Assembly (NCBI GenBank): GCA_026391805.1
Contig: JAPLDJ010000009.1
Coordinates: 1-64,000, forward strand
Length of the DNA: 64,000 bases
Source: Bacteroidota bacterium
GTDB lineage: Bacteria; Bacteroidota; Bacteroidia; Bacteroidales; FEN-979
Reading direction: 5' to 3'
Positions within the stretch are counted from its first letter, which is position 1. Every line of letters begins with the position of its first letter. This document shows positions 8,309-17,440 of this stretch, piece after piece. The translations under genes were made by a program, and so were the position numbers. The notes under the pieces were generated by a model. The model saw nothing but the letters and a program-made list of their open reading frames with translations, was not told the DNA's origin and searched no databases.

Positions 8309-11203
8309 TCAACTCCTGGTAACTTTCAACCCCGTCGACGAAATCGCCCAATCCACAAACCTTGCCCTTGGGTTTGGCGGTGAAGCAATCAGCGCCTGGC
8401 GGATACGTGCGGATGCTTCGGGATCTTTGGCAATCATCAGCATATAGCCGCCACCACCTGCCCCAAGTAATTTACAGGCGAGCAGATGATCCTTAACCTT
8501 GTCCAGGATCGACTGGATGCCGGGTGTATTGGTTCCCTTGTCAAGCCGCTGGTTCAGTTCCCATGAATAATTGATGCAGGCGGCCATCCGGTTCCAGTCG
8601 TTCTGCTGGATGGCTTCGTAGGTAATCACTGCATGATGCTTCATTTCAGCCAGGATCGAAAGATGGGACGAGCCGTTCAGGAACATGGAGCGGACGATCT
8701 CGGCAAGGATGTTTTTCGCGATCCGCGTGATGCCGGTATAATAGAGCAATACCTGCAACCGGTTTTCGGGGACGTTAAAGATGTATTCCGGCGCCCATTT
8801 GACAGCAGGCATCTGCTCAAAGCCGGGGTTGCTCTCAAGCAGCTTGATGCCGTGAAGTATCCCGCCAAACTGGTCCTGCCAGCCGCCGCCCGTGGTCAGT
8901 AACTGTTCTAATACCAGCGTGCGGAAAGCGATGTCATTCCGGTCCCACTTTAAATTATAGAAATCCGACAAGGTTCCCATTACCGTAGAAGCAAGAATCG
9001 AACTTGTGCCCAATCCCGATCCCTTTGGAACTGCAGATAAAAGTGAGATTTCGACACCGCCGCCAAGTTCTTTCAACTGCGTTTTGAGATTCTTGTATTT
9101 CCCTGACGAAAACAGTGGAGTAAACCCGGCCAGGTTCAGGGCGGTTTTCGTGATGGCAAATGCTGATCCGACCTTTGATGTCCTGATAAGCTGATCATAT
9201 TCTTCGATATCTTCGCGCTCGCCCATGTCGATGGAGCGCAGGATGATCTTCGACTCCGTTGTCGGTTTGAGGAAGACCTGAAGCGGCGGCTGGCCGTTGA
9301 TCTCGATCGCCATGTTCACGACCTTTCCGCCATGGGTTATGCAGTAGGGCGGCGTGTCGGTCCAGCCGCCGGCAAGGTCCCATCTCACCGGACTCCTCCC
9401 CCACACGATCTGGTCGGGAAAGATGGTGATTTCAGGCGTGACGGTTTTGGTCCGGATCACCGACATGATCCCTTCGCTCAGCAGCGAAAAGGCTTTATCC
9501 GAATACTCTAATCCTTTCTTGCCTGTCTGATCCATTATTTTCGACCGGAACATCTGGTCATGGATCCGTGTCATTACCGGGGCATCTTCAGGAAGCGGCT
9601 CCGGAAGCGGCAATGCAGCTGTGGCATATTTTGCTGCAAGATCGTTAAGGTCGAGCTGGTAGAAGACGCTTTGCCTGTAATTGGCAGCCATCACCGGAAG
9701 CCTGTCAAAAAGGAAGGTATTTTTCTGTTTGAAATAGCGGTTGAAGTCGATGGAGCCGTTCAGCTGTGATGAAGAAAACTTCGGCAGTCTCAACCAGAGA
9801 TCCCTGTACTTGGTTCCGGTTCCCGCTTCACGATTCACGAGCCACGATATGAAACCTTCATCCATATCTTTCTTGCTTACAACAGGAAAAAGCTGTGCAA
9901 AGTGAATATCGGTCCCGGCCGGAATACCTGCAGATTTATGATCAATCTTCCTTCTCTTAAACCAGTTCAGTGCAGGTTCATTCTGCCAGGAGGTTGCTTT
10001 TTCACCGATAAGTCCTTTGAAAGGATCATTGATCCCGTATGTGCGGATGCACCATTTATCCTTTTCAACCGGAAGTATATCAAGGCAGATTCCGGCGGGG
10101 AGAACGATCTTCCATTTATTTTCCGGCACACCGGTAATGATGTGCCCCTGTTCGAGGCTCCATGTTGCCGAAATGTGGCTGTTGTCGATCCAGATCCTGT
10201 GGTGAAGTGAATTCAGCGGTATCGTCGTGATGGAATTCTGGATGAAGATATCGGGATTGGGCTTTATTTTCCGGTGCAAGATCTCGCGCTGGTCGGTGAC
10301 CAGGTTCTGAAGATTGCTTAAAGAGGTGATCAGTTCGGATGCGGCGCCAAAATGGTAGAACCTGCCGGAAGGTAGCGGCAGGACAGAGACTGAAAGAGAA
10401 TTGATCTGGTGGTCTTTCTTTTCCGGACGGCTTCCCAGTGAAGGGCCGAATTCGGAATAGAGGTCGTAGAACTTAATCCTGTCGCCGGGGAATTGCAGTT
10501 TCTTCTCATTCCATCCGCATTTGCCGAACAATACTGAAACGGCTTTTTCGCTCAGCAGCCAGACTCCCGTATCGACCAGGTAATGGTGACCTGTTGCCAG
10601 CGCCTGGATCTCAGCGATGGAAGGCTTCTGCACCATGAATTCAAGTTTCGAGGGATCATCCATTGAACAGACAAACACCCCGTGACGGGAAGCAAGTTCG
10701 GTATCTCCCCAAAGGCCGAGACAAACGACATCACAATCGGGGATCTCAGGCAATTCATCGCAACGGATCAAAACATCCCCGCTGGCAAGCAGCGTCTTAA
10801 GCCCGGACGGCGCCCGCTGCATGATCTTCTCGTACAACGGAAGCTGAAGGTCAAGCAGCGTCTGGTCGATCTTTTGTCCCCGCTCCCACCGAAAGACTGG
10901 CACCGGAACAAGCAATTTTCCCGTTGAAGCATACGAAGGAAGCCTCCTGCTCTCGCCGCCGGCATGGATCAGGATCCGCTTGTCAGACCGGTACCATGAC
11001 CAGAAATCAGTTGCAGGACCGGGTTTTGAATCTGAATCCTTCCTGTCAAGAAAGGACCTGTAAAGAAGATTGGCTGTACCTCCGCCGGAACCAACCTTGC
11101 CCTCTTCCGGATCGGAACAGGCAAAATAGTTTCCGGGTAACAACGAAGGTTCACTGGTCAGGTATTTGACAAAGTTTCCGGGTAAGGTGAATAGTTTCTG
11201 CAT
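8309..11203 (-). CDS. fkp: Bifunctional fucokinase / fucose-1-phosphate guanylyltransferase
   Basis: A 964-residue fused enzyme that makes GDP-L-fucose from free L-fucose by salvage. The N-terminal half is a nucleotidyltransferase with the signature AGGESRRLPSYASTGK near 81-96; the C-terminal third is a GHMP-type sugar kinase with PKGSGLGTSS near residue 730 and a Gly-rich LLGAGGGGYML late motif. Length and order match Bacteroides Fkp. GDP-fucose would feed fucosylation of capsule or surface glycoproteins. The divergent gene is a mutarotase-like protein and fucP follows, so the locus is a fucose import and activation module. The stop codon lies in a TGAGGACGGAGG word. Confidence 0.95.
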   Translation of the reverse strand: MQKLFTLPGNFVKYLTSEPSLLPGNYFACSDPEEGKVGSGGGTANLLYRSFLDRKDSDSKPGPATDFWSWYRSDKRILIHAGGESRRLPSYASTGKLLVPVPVFRWERGQKIDQTLLDLQLPLYEKIMQRAPSGLKTLLASGDVLIRCDELPEIPDCDVVCLGLWGDTELASRHGVFVCSMDDPSKLEFMVQKPSIAEIQALATGHHYLVDTGVWLLSEKAVSVLFGKCGWNEKKLQFPGDRIKFYDLYSEFGPSLGSRPEKKDHQINSLSVSVLPLPSGRFYHFGAASELITSLSNLQNLVTDQREILHRKIKPNPDIFIQNSITTIPLNSLHHRIWIDNSHISATWSLEQGHIITGVPENKWKIVLPAGICLDILPVEKDKWCIRTYGINDPFKGLIGEKATSWQNEPALNWFKRRKIDHKSAGIPAGTDIHFAQLFPVVSKKDMDEGFISWLVNREAGTGTKYRDLWLRLPKFSSSQLNGSIDFNRYFKQKNTFLFDRLPVMAANYRQSVFYQLDLNDLAAKYATAALPLPEPLPEDAPVMTRIHDQMFRSKIMDQTGKKGLEYSDKAFSLLSEGIMSVIRTKTVTPEITIFPDQIVWGRSPVRWDLAGGWTDTPPYCITHGGKVVNMAIEINGQPPLQVFLKPTTESKIILRSIDMGEREDIEEYDQLIRTSKVGSAFAITKTALNLAGFTPLFSSGKYKNLKTQLKELGGGVEISLLSAVPKGSGLGTSSILASTVMGTLSDFYNLKWDRNDIAFRTLVLEQLLTTGGGWQDQFGGILHGIKLLESNPGFEQMPAVKWAPEYIFNVPENRLQVLLYYTGITRIAKNILAEIVRSMFLNGSSHLSILAEMKHHAVITYEAIQQNDWNRMAACINYSWELNQRLDKGTNTPGIQSILDKVKDHLLACKLLGAGGGGYMLMIAKDPEASARIRQALIASPPNPRARFVDWAISSTGLKVTRS

Positions 11204-11245
11204 CGCTTCGGATATCTGATGGTCGCTTTATTCTTAATCGTCCTT

Positions 11246-11253
11246 CAAAAATA
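11246..11253 (-). promoter_or_regulatory. Candidate -7 box of fkp
   Basis: TATTTTTG on the minus strand matches TAnnTTTG, about 45 bases before the fkp ATG. No TTTG at -33 was found, so the call rests on one box. Confidence 0.35.
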
Positions 11254-11328
11254 TTGCCTTTGGCGGATTCTACCTATAAACAGTGAAAAAATTTTATAAC
11301 CTTTGCGCAGTCATTAGAAAAAGGGCAA

Positions 11329-11673
11329 ATGAAAAACACTGTACGGCGATGCCTGACGCTGGATTTAAAGGCTGATGATAAGCTAATCGAAGAATACAGG
11401 TTCTGGCACAGTCCCGAAAACATCTGGAAGGAGATACCGGAAGGAATCCGAAAGGCAGGCATTCTCGACATGGAGATCTACCTGCTCGGTACAAGGCTGT
11501 TCATGATCGTGGAAACGACTCCTGAATTTGACTGGGAGAAGGATATGAAAAGGTTGTCTGAATTTCCGCGGCAAAAGGAGTGGGAGGATTTTGTATCCCG
11601 GTTCCAGGCATCTGTTCCGGGCCAGGCTTCTTCAGAAAAATGGAAGCTTATGGAGCGGATCTTTAAACTTTAA
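11329..11673 (+). CDS. L-rhamnose/L-fucose mutarotase-like protein
   Basis: A 114-residue protein of the RhaM (DUF718) fold. The family interconverts alpha and beta anomers of deoxyhexoses. It shows the expected N-terminal strand (RRCLTLDLKADDKLIEEYR), a His-containing FWHSPENIWKEIPEGIRKAGI region, the strand LDMEIYLLGTRLFMIVE and a late W residue (SEKWKLMERIF). Its position between fkp and fucP favours L-fucose as the substrate, though the family name is rhamnose mutarotase. It is divergent from fkp. Confidence 0.85.
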   Translation: MKNTVRRCLTLDLKADDKLIEEYRFWHSPENIWKEIPEGIRKAGILDMEIYLLGTRLFMIVETTPEFDWEKDMKRLSEFPRQKEWEDFVSRFQASVPGQASSEKWKLMERIFKL

Positions 11674-11717
11674 TCAGCCTCATCCCCTGCAGAGGTTGTA
11701 TCAAAAGGTTAAAAATG

Positions 11718-11827
11718 GTTCACGCAAAGGCCGCAAAGATAAAACGCAAAATTCGCAAAGGGGTTAATTCCTGATATTTTCTCTTAGCGTCCTTTGCGAA
11801 AATCTTTGCGTTCTTTGCGAGAAACCA
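11718..11827. repeat. Inverted word repeat, CTTTGCG type
   Basis: Left arm GCAAAGGCCGCAAAGATAAA and on to TTCGCAAAGG; right arm CTTAGCGTCCTTTGCG, then TCTTTGCGTTCTTTGCGAG. The arms are imperfect inverted copies of a CTTTGCG word, around an AT-rich centre, between the mutarotase gene and fucP. Confidence 0.8.
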
Positions 11828-11921
11828 ACTTTTAAGTCAGCCCCACGGGGGTTGGTGTATGGTTAAATCCCCGCAGTTTGCCGCGGGGAACTTCATTCTC
11901 AACGAAAACTGATTCACTATT

Positions 11922-13151
11922 ATGAAGGAAAAAATAAAACTGATCAAAAATGGCCAGGGCGTCAACTACCTGGTTCCTTTTATTCTCGTGACAAGCCTTT
12001 TCTTTTTATGGGGTTTCGCGCACAGCATCCTCGATGTGCTGAACAAGCACTTCCAGGAGATCCTGAGCATGTCGAAGGCGGAATCGGGGCTGGTGCAGTT
12101 TTCCGTTTATTTCGGGTATTTCGTGGCAGCCATCCCGGCCGGACTTTTCATGCACCGGTTCGGCTACCGGAAAGGGATCATTTTCGGACTGCTGCTTTAT
12201 GCCGGCGGCGCCTTCCTCTTTTACCCGGCTACCTATATCCAGTCGTTCTGGCCATTCCTGGCGGCATTGATGATCATTGCTTTCGGTCTGACCTTCCTTG
12301 AAACGGCGGCGAATCCTTATGTTTCTGTCCTCGGACCAAAGGAGAGCGCCGAGCGGAGGCTGAATTTTTCGCAGTCGTTCAACGGCCTCGGCTGGATCTT
12401 CGGCCCGCTGATCGGCGGACTGCTGATCTTTTCACCCGGTTCAGGCGGCGCAAACAAGTTCTCTTCCATGGCGCTGCCTTATATCGGGATCGGCTGTGTG
12501 GTGCTGATGGTAGGTGTGCTGTTCTATTTCATTCACCTGCCGGAAATAACAGGCAGTACCCGGCAGGAAGAAAAAGATGTCAGGATCCGGCAGCTTTTCA
12601 GCCATCCGCATTTCATCCTCGCTGTTGTTGCGCAGTTCTTTTATGTTGCGGCACAAACAGGGGTTAACAGCTTTTTCATCAACTATGTAACGGAAAACAT
12701 AGAGGGCATCACAAATCTCCAGGCTGCGCAGATCCTTTCGTTCGGCGGCATGGGACTTTTCTTTGCCGGCCGTCTTTCCGGCAGCTTCTTCATGCGGAAG
12801 TTCGCCCCGAATAAATTGTTATCAACCTACGCAGCCATCTGTGTTTTCCTGATGCTGATGGTGGTTGCCGGCCTGGGCTGGTTTTCGGTTACGGCCCTCT
12901 TCGTGACCTATTTTTTCATGTCGATCATGTTCCCGACGATCTTCGTCCTGGGGCTGAAAGAGCTCGGCCCGCTCACAAAGAAAGCATCTTCCTTTATTGT
13001 CATGTCGATCGTGGGCGGCGCCCTGTGCCCGATGCTGATGGGGTACATTGCTGATAAATCCTCGATGCAATGGGGGTTTGTGGTTCCGCTGGTTTGTTTT
13101 GGGGTTGTGCTGTACTATGGGCTTTCAGGATTTCGGGTTAGAAAGGTTTGA
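11922..13151 (+). CDS. fucP: L-fucose:proton symporter FucP
   Basis: A 409-residue major facilitator superfamily transporter with about 12 hydrophobic segments. It matches FucP: FLWGFAHSILDVLNKHFQ carries the Asp that aligns with Asp46 of E. coli FucP, and GLTFLETAANPYVSVLGP carries the Glu that aligns with Glu135, the residues used for proton coupling and sugar binding. It would import L-fucose across the inner membrane for Fkp. A related sugar (galactose, glucose) cannot be excluded, but the neighbours point to fucose. Confidence 0.92.
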   Translation: MKEKIKLIKNGQGVNYLVPFILVTSLFFLWGFAHSILDVLNKHFQEILSMSKAESGLVQFSVYFGYFVAAIPAGLFMHRFGYRKGIIFGLLLYAGGAFLFYPATYIQSFWPFLAALMIIAFGLTFLETAANPYVSVLGPKESAERRLNFSQSFNGLGWIFGPLIGGLLIFSPGSGGANKFSSMALPYIGIGCVVLMVGVLFYFIHLPEITGSTRQEEKDVRIRQLFSHPHFILAVVAQFFYVAAQTGVNSFFINYVTENIEGITNLQAAQILSFGGMGLFFAGRLSGSFFMRKFAPNKLLSTYAAICVFLMLMVVAGLGWFSVTALFVTYFFMSIMFPTIFVLGLKELGPLTKKASSFIVMSIVGGALCPMLMGYIADKSSMQWGFVVPLVCFGVVLYYGLSGFRVRKV

Positions 13152-13154
13152 ATT

Positions 13155-13202
13155 GGTGCGGTGGTGCAGTGGTGCAATTGCGTCACGCGAAGTAGCGAAA
13201 GG
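13155..13202. repeat. GGTGCA words and GCGAAGTAGCGAAA
   Basis: Three GGTGCA/GGTGCAGT words (TGCGGTGGTGCAGTGGTGCA) followed by GCGAAGTAGCGAAAGGC. The latter word also forms the ends of the genes at 7324 and 44586. Confidence 0.55.
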
Positions 13203-13293
13203 CTAAATTTCTTTTATTCCCCGCGGAAGTAAAAATGACGATCACCATTAGCGTTATAACATAATGAGTTTAATGTTTTGCCCGCAGTTGTTT

Positions 13294-13890
13294 TTAATTA
13301 TTTTCAATATTTTTCATTTTCTCCAGATCTCTTTGCATTCTTTCTTCTTGAGTAAGTCCTGGTTCTCTTTCAATTATTATTATATTTTGCTCAATTGCTT
13401 TATTAAATAAATTTTTGTCCTCCTGCAATGATTTAACTGCATAATATTTTTCAATCTCATCAGCAATATGGAAAAATATAAAACCAAATAAAAAACAAAG
13501 AGTGAAAATTGTAAAATAATTTGAAAATCCTAATGTTATCCAAAAGATGACAAATATCAACAAAAGTAATCCACCAATTGAATTTTGTTTTTTTGATTGG
13601 CTTACAAATTTTGCTGAGAATAGTGATCCAAAATATGAAAACCCGATTCCCAACAGCAGCCACCAATTTTTCTCTAATAAGGATAATAATGGAAGCAGAA
13701 GTAAAGGTACAATTTGATAAATCATACAATAAATAGAAAAATAAATTTTTCGTTTGCTTGATAATAATACTCGAGGCTCTTGAAATGCCATTCTAAAATC
13801 CAATGTATTATTTTGTAATCCTTTTATGAATTCTTCATGAGTAATCCCGTGGTTCGCTTTTTTAATATGTTCAAGAATATTAGTGGAGAA
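13294..13890 (-). pseudogene. Membrane-protein gene truncated by the IS21 element
   Basis: The C-terminal part of an unrecognised gene, about 195 residues. It has a soluble N-terminal stretch (NILEHIKKANHGITHEEFI), two pairs of hydrophobic segments (YQIVPLLLLPLLSLL; LLLLIFVIFWITLGF and TLCFLFGFIFFHIA) and a charged C-terminal helix. The open frame continues to 13932, but residues before GFSTN are read from the terminal repeats of the insertion element, so the native 5' end is gone. I could not find the missing start beyond the right end of the element. Codon use and base composition are much richer in A+T than in the flanking core genes. Confidence 0.7.
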
Positions 13891-14085
13891 TCCGCTCAAA
13901 TTGACCACCTGATTCCGGAGCAAATTGACCACCTCTGACCAGGCAACATTTTAGGTGTTTTCCGGAGCAAACTGACCACCTCCATTCCGGAGGAAATTGA
14001 CCACCCATTTTCATTGATTTTATCGATTAAGGACAGCATAAATAGTTAATGTTGCGAACAACTATTTTCTCAATACTAACTATTT

Positions 14086-15636
14086 ATGCCAAACAACTTA
14101 ATCGCTATGAACAAAGTTAAACAGATTTTGCAATGGTACACCGAGGGTGTCCCTAAATTAAAGATCAGCCTGAAGGCAGGCGTATCGCGTAACTCCGTGA
14201 AGAGTTACATCCGGCAGTTTATCGCAATGGATAAATCTCTGGAAGAGATCCTGAGCATGAAAGATTCTGAACTGGAGCAGCTCTTTTTATACAAACCAAT
14301 CAAGGAACCGGATCCCCGCTACAAAGAGCTGATATCCTACTTTCCTGAGGTAGACAAGGCCTTAAAGAAGAAGGGAAATACCCTGCATAAGCTCTGGAAA
14401 GACTATCTAAAAACAAATCCGGATGGTTTTAAACACACCCGGTTTAATGAACATTACCGGCAATGGTCAAAGCGGACCAATGCCACGATGCATATAGACC
14501 ACAAGGCAGGTGATAAGATGTATGTGGACTATGCCGGGGAGAAGCTACAGATCATTGACCCGGACAGCGGTGAAGTAATCAAGGTTGAAGTCTTTGTAGC
14601 CATTCTCGGTGCAAGCCAACTGACCTATGTAGAAGCGACGATGACCCAACGCAAGGAGGATTTTATCGCTTCTTGTGAAAATGCCCTGTATTACTTCGCA
14701 GGAGCTCCCCAGGCCATTGTTCCGGACAACCTGAAGTCGGCTGTGATCAAGAGCGATAAATATGAGCCAACGCTCAATGAGTCATTCCGCGACTTTGTAG
14801 AGCATTACAGGATGGTTGCACTTCCTGCCGGACCTTATAAGCCCAGGCACAAAGCCCTGGTTGAGGGTGCCGTCAAAATCATCTACCAGGTGATCTATAC
14901 AATCATCAGGGAAAAAGAATTTACTTCCATTGAGGCCTTGAACAATGCAATATGGGAGTTGTTGGAAATCCACAACAACAACCCGCTTAGGGGGCGTCCC
15001 TACAGTCGCCGCCAGATGTTTGAAGAGATCGAACGGTCGACCCTTCAGCCTTTGTCTTTATATCGCTACGAACTAAAAAATAAGCGGATTGCGATGGTGT
15101 CAAAGAACAACTATGTCTGTCTGGGTGAAGACAAGCATTATTACAGTGTTCCCTACCACTATATCGGCAAAAAGGTCAGCATCCTTTACAGTCAGAGCAA
15201 TGTAGATATTTATTACCGCTATGAACATATTGCCACTCACAAACGCAACCGAAGGGCATTTTTGTTCACCACGGTTGATGATCACCTTGCAAGCAAACAC
15301 AAGTTCCAGTCAGACTGGACCCCGGAGAAGTTCCTCGAACGGGCAAAGGCAATCGGAGAACAAACCGAAAAGTACATCACAGAGATCCTGATCCGAAGAC
15401 AACATCCCGAGCAGGCATATAAAACCTGCCAGGGGATCCTGAACTATGTAGCCAAAGTCGGTAATGAACGACTTAACGCAGCTTGTCATCGGGCAAACTT
15501 CTATGGAGACTACAGCTATAAAACCATCCTGGCCATCCTGGATAAACATCTTGATAGTGTGCCGTTAGAACCGGATGATGATCGTGCATCTATGCCAGTG
15601 CATGGCAACATTCGCGGCAATACTTACTATGCATGA
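14086..15636 (+). CDS. istA: IS21-family transposase IstA
   Basis: A 516-residue DDE transposase. The N-terminus carries a helix-turn-helix (KISLKAGVSRNSVKSYIRQF). The catalytic triad is visible as Asp in MYVDYAGEKL, Asp in IVPDNLKSAV and Glu in ALVEGAVKIIY. The C-terminal part is a small beta-barrel-like domain with KNNYVCLGEDKHYYSVPY. It starts close behind the left terminal repeats and is followed by istB after 91 bases. Confidence 0.95.
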   Translation: MPNNLIAMNKVKQILQWYTEGVPKLKISLKAGVSRNSVKSYIRQFIAMDKSLEEILSMKDSELEQLFLYKPIKEPDPRYKELISYFPEVDKALKKKGNTLHKLWKDYLKTNPDGFKHTRFNEHYRQWSKRTNATMHIDHKAGDKMYVDYAGEKLQIIDPDSGEVIKVEVFVAILGASQLTYVEATMTQRKEDFIASCENALYYFAGAPQAIVPDNLKSAVIKSDKYEPTLNESFRDFVEHYRMVALPAGPYKPRHKALVEGAVKIIYQVIYTIIREKEFTSIEALNNAIWELLEIHNNNPLRGRPYSRRQMFEEIERSTLQPLSLYRYELKNKRIAMVSKNNYVCLGEDKHYYSVPYHYIGKKVSILYSQSNVDIYYRYEHIATHKRNRRAFLFTTVDDHLASKHKFQSDWTPEKFLERAKAIGEQTEKYITEILIRRQHPEQAYKTCQGILNYVAKVGNERLNAACHRANFYGDYSYKTILAILDKHLDSVPLEPDDDRASMPVHGNIRGNTYYA

Positions 15637-15727
15637 TGTTGAATGAACTCCTCACCTTATCCGGTCTTCACACCGACCGGATGTGGTGGGTTTTACTGAA
15701 CCCAATTAACCTAAAAACAGATAAATC

Positions 15728-16462
15728 ATGAACGAAGCAATCCTGCAAAAAATGAAACAAATGAAGTTGTACGGCATGGCCGGCGCCTTCAAAACCAGCC
15801 TGGAAGATGGCGGAAAAGTTCATCTTACAGCCGATGAGATGATCTCTTTTTTAATCGAATCGGAATGGGACGACCGGAATAACCGGCGCATTGAACGTCG
15901 CATTCGTACAGCCCGGTTCCGTTACAAAGCCAACATTGAACAAATCGACTTTAAGATCGATCGTAACCTGGACAAGAACCTGATGAACCGTTTTGCCGAA
16001 TGTTCTTACATTGATAGAAACGAAAACATCCTTATTACCGGAAGCACGGGCATTGGCAAGAGCTATATTGCCTCGGCGCTTGGCAACCAGGCCTGTATGC
16101 TTGGATACAAAGTCTTTTACGCCAGTACATCCAAACTCTTTGCAACATTGAAAATGGCACGGGCAGATGGTTCATACATCCGCGAAACTGCCAGGATCGA
16201 GAAGATGGACCTGCTCATACTCGACGATTTTGGTATGCAGCCCCTGGATAGTCATAACCGTTCCGCGCTCATTGAGATCATTGAAGACCGGCATGGTAAA
16301 CGGTCTACCATCATTGCAGCGCAACTCCCCGTCGGCCAGTGGCATGATGTTATTGGAGAGAAAACCATTGCTGATGCAGTGTTGGATCGCATTGTCCACA
16401 ATGCTCATCGCATAGAAATGATCGGCGAATCATTACGTAAAAAGCAACAATTATTGAACTAA
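15728..16462 (+). CDS. istB: IS21-family transposition helper ATPase IstB
   Basis: A 244-residue AAA+ ATPase of the DnaC-like IstB family. The Walker A motif is GSTGIGKSYIAS, Walker B is LLILDDFGMQPL, and RIVHNAHRIEM matches the arginine-finger region. IstB selects the target and activates IstA. Full family length, with no sign of decay. Confidence 0.96.
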   Translation: MNEAILQKMKQMKLYGMAGAFKTSLEDGGKVHLTADEMISFLIESEWDDRNNRRIERRIRTARFRYKANIEQIDFKIDRNLDKNLMNRFAECSYIDRNENILITGSTGIGKSYIASALGNQACMLGYKVFYASTSKLFATLKMARADGSYIRETARIEKMDLLILDDFGMQPLDSHNRSALIEIIEDRHGKRSTIIAAQLPVGQWHDVIGEKTIADAVLDRIVHNAHRIEMIGESLRKKQQLLN

Positions 16463-16624
16463 AACGAAAAGAATTACCGGCAATGAAAAAATGTATATTT
16501 GTATAACCGTCTAAAACCGATAAAATCAAAAGAAAATGAGGGGAAAATGGGGGTGGTCAATTTGCACCGGAAAGAAGGTGGTCACTTTGAAGCGGAATTA
16601 GGTGGTCAATATCAGCGGATTTTG

Positions 16625-16690
16625 CACTCTGGGAGGGTAAAACTTAAATACCGTGTAAAAGAGGAATTCTTCCTTATTGGTTGCTTAATC
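16625..16690. repeat. About 65-bp repeat shared with 18082-18164
   Basis: The stretch ending in TTCCTTATTGGTTGCTTAATC recurs with scattered changes near 18082-18164 (ATTCCTTACTGGTTGCTTAA). The copies flank the two toxin-antitoxin cassettes. If the attC reading is right, they are the leading edges of two cassettes. Confidence 0.6.
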
Positions 16691-16710
16691 TTTGCTTTTG
16701 GTTGAAACTT

Positions 16711-16810
16711 GCCATAACGCCAGGTAACCATGCCTTGTGCGTTGATTTTCGGGATCGTGCCAGCGATCCCTGTTGTGTATAGCATTGGGCTTACCTGCAC
16801 GTTAGCCCCA
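16711..16810 (-). other. attC-like recombination site after the first toxin gene
   Basis: Outer arms GCCATAACGCCAGGTAAC (16711-16728) and GGGCTTACCTGCACGTTAGC (16787-16806) are inverted: TAACG/CGTTA and CAGGTAA/TTACCTG boxes pair, with one unpaired extra base between them, as in integron attC sites. An inner hairpin GGGATCG-TGCCAG-CGATCCC lies at 16751-16770. The conserved AAC/GTT triplets are there; the full GTTRRRY box is not exact. The site lies directly after the toxin stop codon, the place of an attC in a cassette. No integrase gene is in the window. Confidence 0.5.
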
Positions 16811-16817
16811 GACCGAT

Positions 16818-17120
16818 TTATATCTTTGCCTTAGAAGGATGTTGTCTCGTATCAAAAATCGAAAGTAAGATAAGAAAATCATCTTCTATAGTATAATAAA
16901 TCGTCAGATTTTTAGTGAGAATACAACGATGAATTCTTTTCTTAGTCAAAGAAACAGGGTAGGCTTCAGGAAATAATGATAGGAGAAGAATTTGTTTTTC
17001 CAACTTTCGAAAGAACTTCTTTAATTCTTTTGGCGTCCAGTTGGTTTCCAGATAGATTATAATATTTTCAAGATTCTTTGTGGCTTCTTCAGTCCACCTA
17101 ATCTTTAAGCCACTTTTCAT
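16818..17120 (-). CDS. ParE/RelE-superfamily toxin
   Basis: A 100-residue protein with the ParE/RelE-type layout: an N-terminal strand (LKIRWTEEATKNLENIIIYLE), two helices, then beta strands with RIHRCILTKNLTIYYTIEDD and the ending LLSIFDTRQHPSKAKI. Members either cut mRNA on the ribosome or poison gyrase; sequence alone does not say which. It overlaps the upstream antitoxin gene by 23 bases. Rich in A+T compared with the flanking core genes, as expected for a transferred cassette. Confidence 0.85.
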   Translation of the reverse strand: MKSGLKIRWTEEATKNLENIIIYLETNWTPKELKKFFRKLEKQILLLSLFPEAYPVSLTKKRIHRCILTKNLTIYYTIEDDFLILLSIFDTRQHPSKAKI

Positions 17121-17340
17121 ATTTCTTTCTTATCTGATCATGGGAATGCACCTTCCCTTGTTGAAGATCATTAAGTCCCCGATTTATAGAATCTTGCTCC
17201 TCTTGAGTAATCTTACTCCACCAATCTGATTTGGCAGTTTTAGGAATATCAATAATATTCTTTATGAGATCAATGAGTTCATTGTCTTGAATCTCGCAGA
17301 TTTTCTGAATGATATCTAATTTTTCGGCCGAAATATTCAT
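17098..17340 (-). CDS. Antitoxin of the first pair
   Basis: An 80-residue protein, mostly charged helix, with an aromatic SDWWSKITQEEQDSINRGL core and a basic/aromatic C-terminus (RKKYEKWLKD). This form is common among small antitoxins paired with ParE/RelE toxins in Bacteroidota. It comes first in the pair, and the overlap with the toxin gene favours coupled translation. It ends in the same KKYxKWL motif as the second antitoxin (17728), so the two pairs are paralogous. Confidence 0.85.
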   Translation of the reverse strand: MNISAEKLDIIQKICEIQDNELIDLIKNIIDIPKTAKSDWWSKITQEEQDSINRGLNDLQQGKVHSHDQIRKKYEKWLKD

Positions 17341-17358
17341 TTTGAATTAAGCTTTTTA

Positions 17359-17366
17359 CAAAGATA
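17359..17366 (-). promoter_or_regulatory. -7 box of the first toxin-antitoxin pair
   Basis: TATCTTTG on the minus strand, 19 bases before the antitoxin ATG, an exact TAnnTTTG match. No TTTG at the -33 position. Confidence 0.55.
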
Positions 17367-17390
17367 CAAAACTTTCTTACTGTAATTGTG

Positions 17391-17440
17391 ATCCCGGTGC
17401 ACGTAGTATTGGGCTTAGCTGCCCGTCAGTGCATCCAGGG
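17391..17440 (-). other. Degraded half of an attC-like site after the second toxin gene
   Basis: The stretch GTATTGGGCTTAGCTGCCCG with its flanks aligns with one arm of the attC-like site at 16766-16815 (GCATTGGGCTTACCTGCACG). It starts directly after the native stop codon of the second toxin gene. The other arm is missing: the promoter of the first pair follows. It may be the remnant of a cassette junction. Confidence 0.45.

Larger units (their letters stand above)
13889..16621 (+). mobile_element. IS21-family insertion sequence
   Basis: A complete-looking element with istA, istB and the multiple terminal repeats typical of the IS21 family. The left end has four copies of a 21-base unit ending in TTGACCACC (13889-13909, 13913-13933, 13960-13980, 13985-14005); the right end has three inverted copies (16552-16572, 16577-16597, 16601-16621) at 24-25 base spacing. 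The outermost pair reads AATCCGCT...TTGACCACCT on both sides. No clear target-site duplication was visible, so the exact boundaries may be off by some bases. It interrupts the membrane-protein gene to its left. Confidence 0.88.
16463..16817. other. Spacer with the right IS end and an attC-like site
   Basis: A stretch of 355 bases with no supported gene. It contains the right terminal repeats of the IS21 element, the cassette-like repeat at 16625-16690 and the attC-like site. Confidence 0.6.

Noticed and set aside
13294-13932. Taking the 212-residue membrane protein as complete
   Set aside because: Its first 14 or so residues are translated terminal repeats of the IS21 element, so the native start is lost.
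16612-16800. 62-codon minus-strand frame over the attC-like site
   Set aside because: It reads through the attC-like hairpin and the IS end and does not resemble the missing N-terminus of the split membrane gene.
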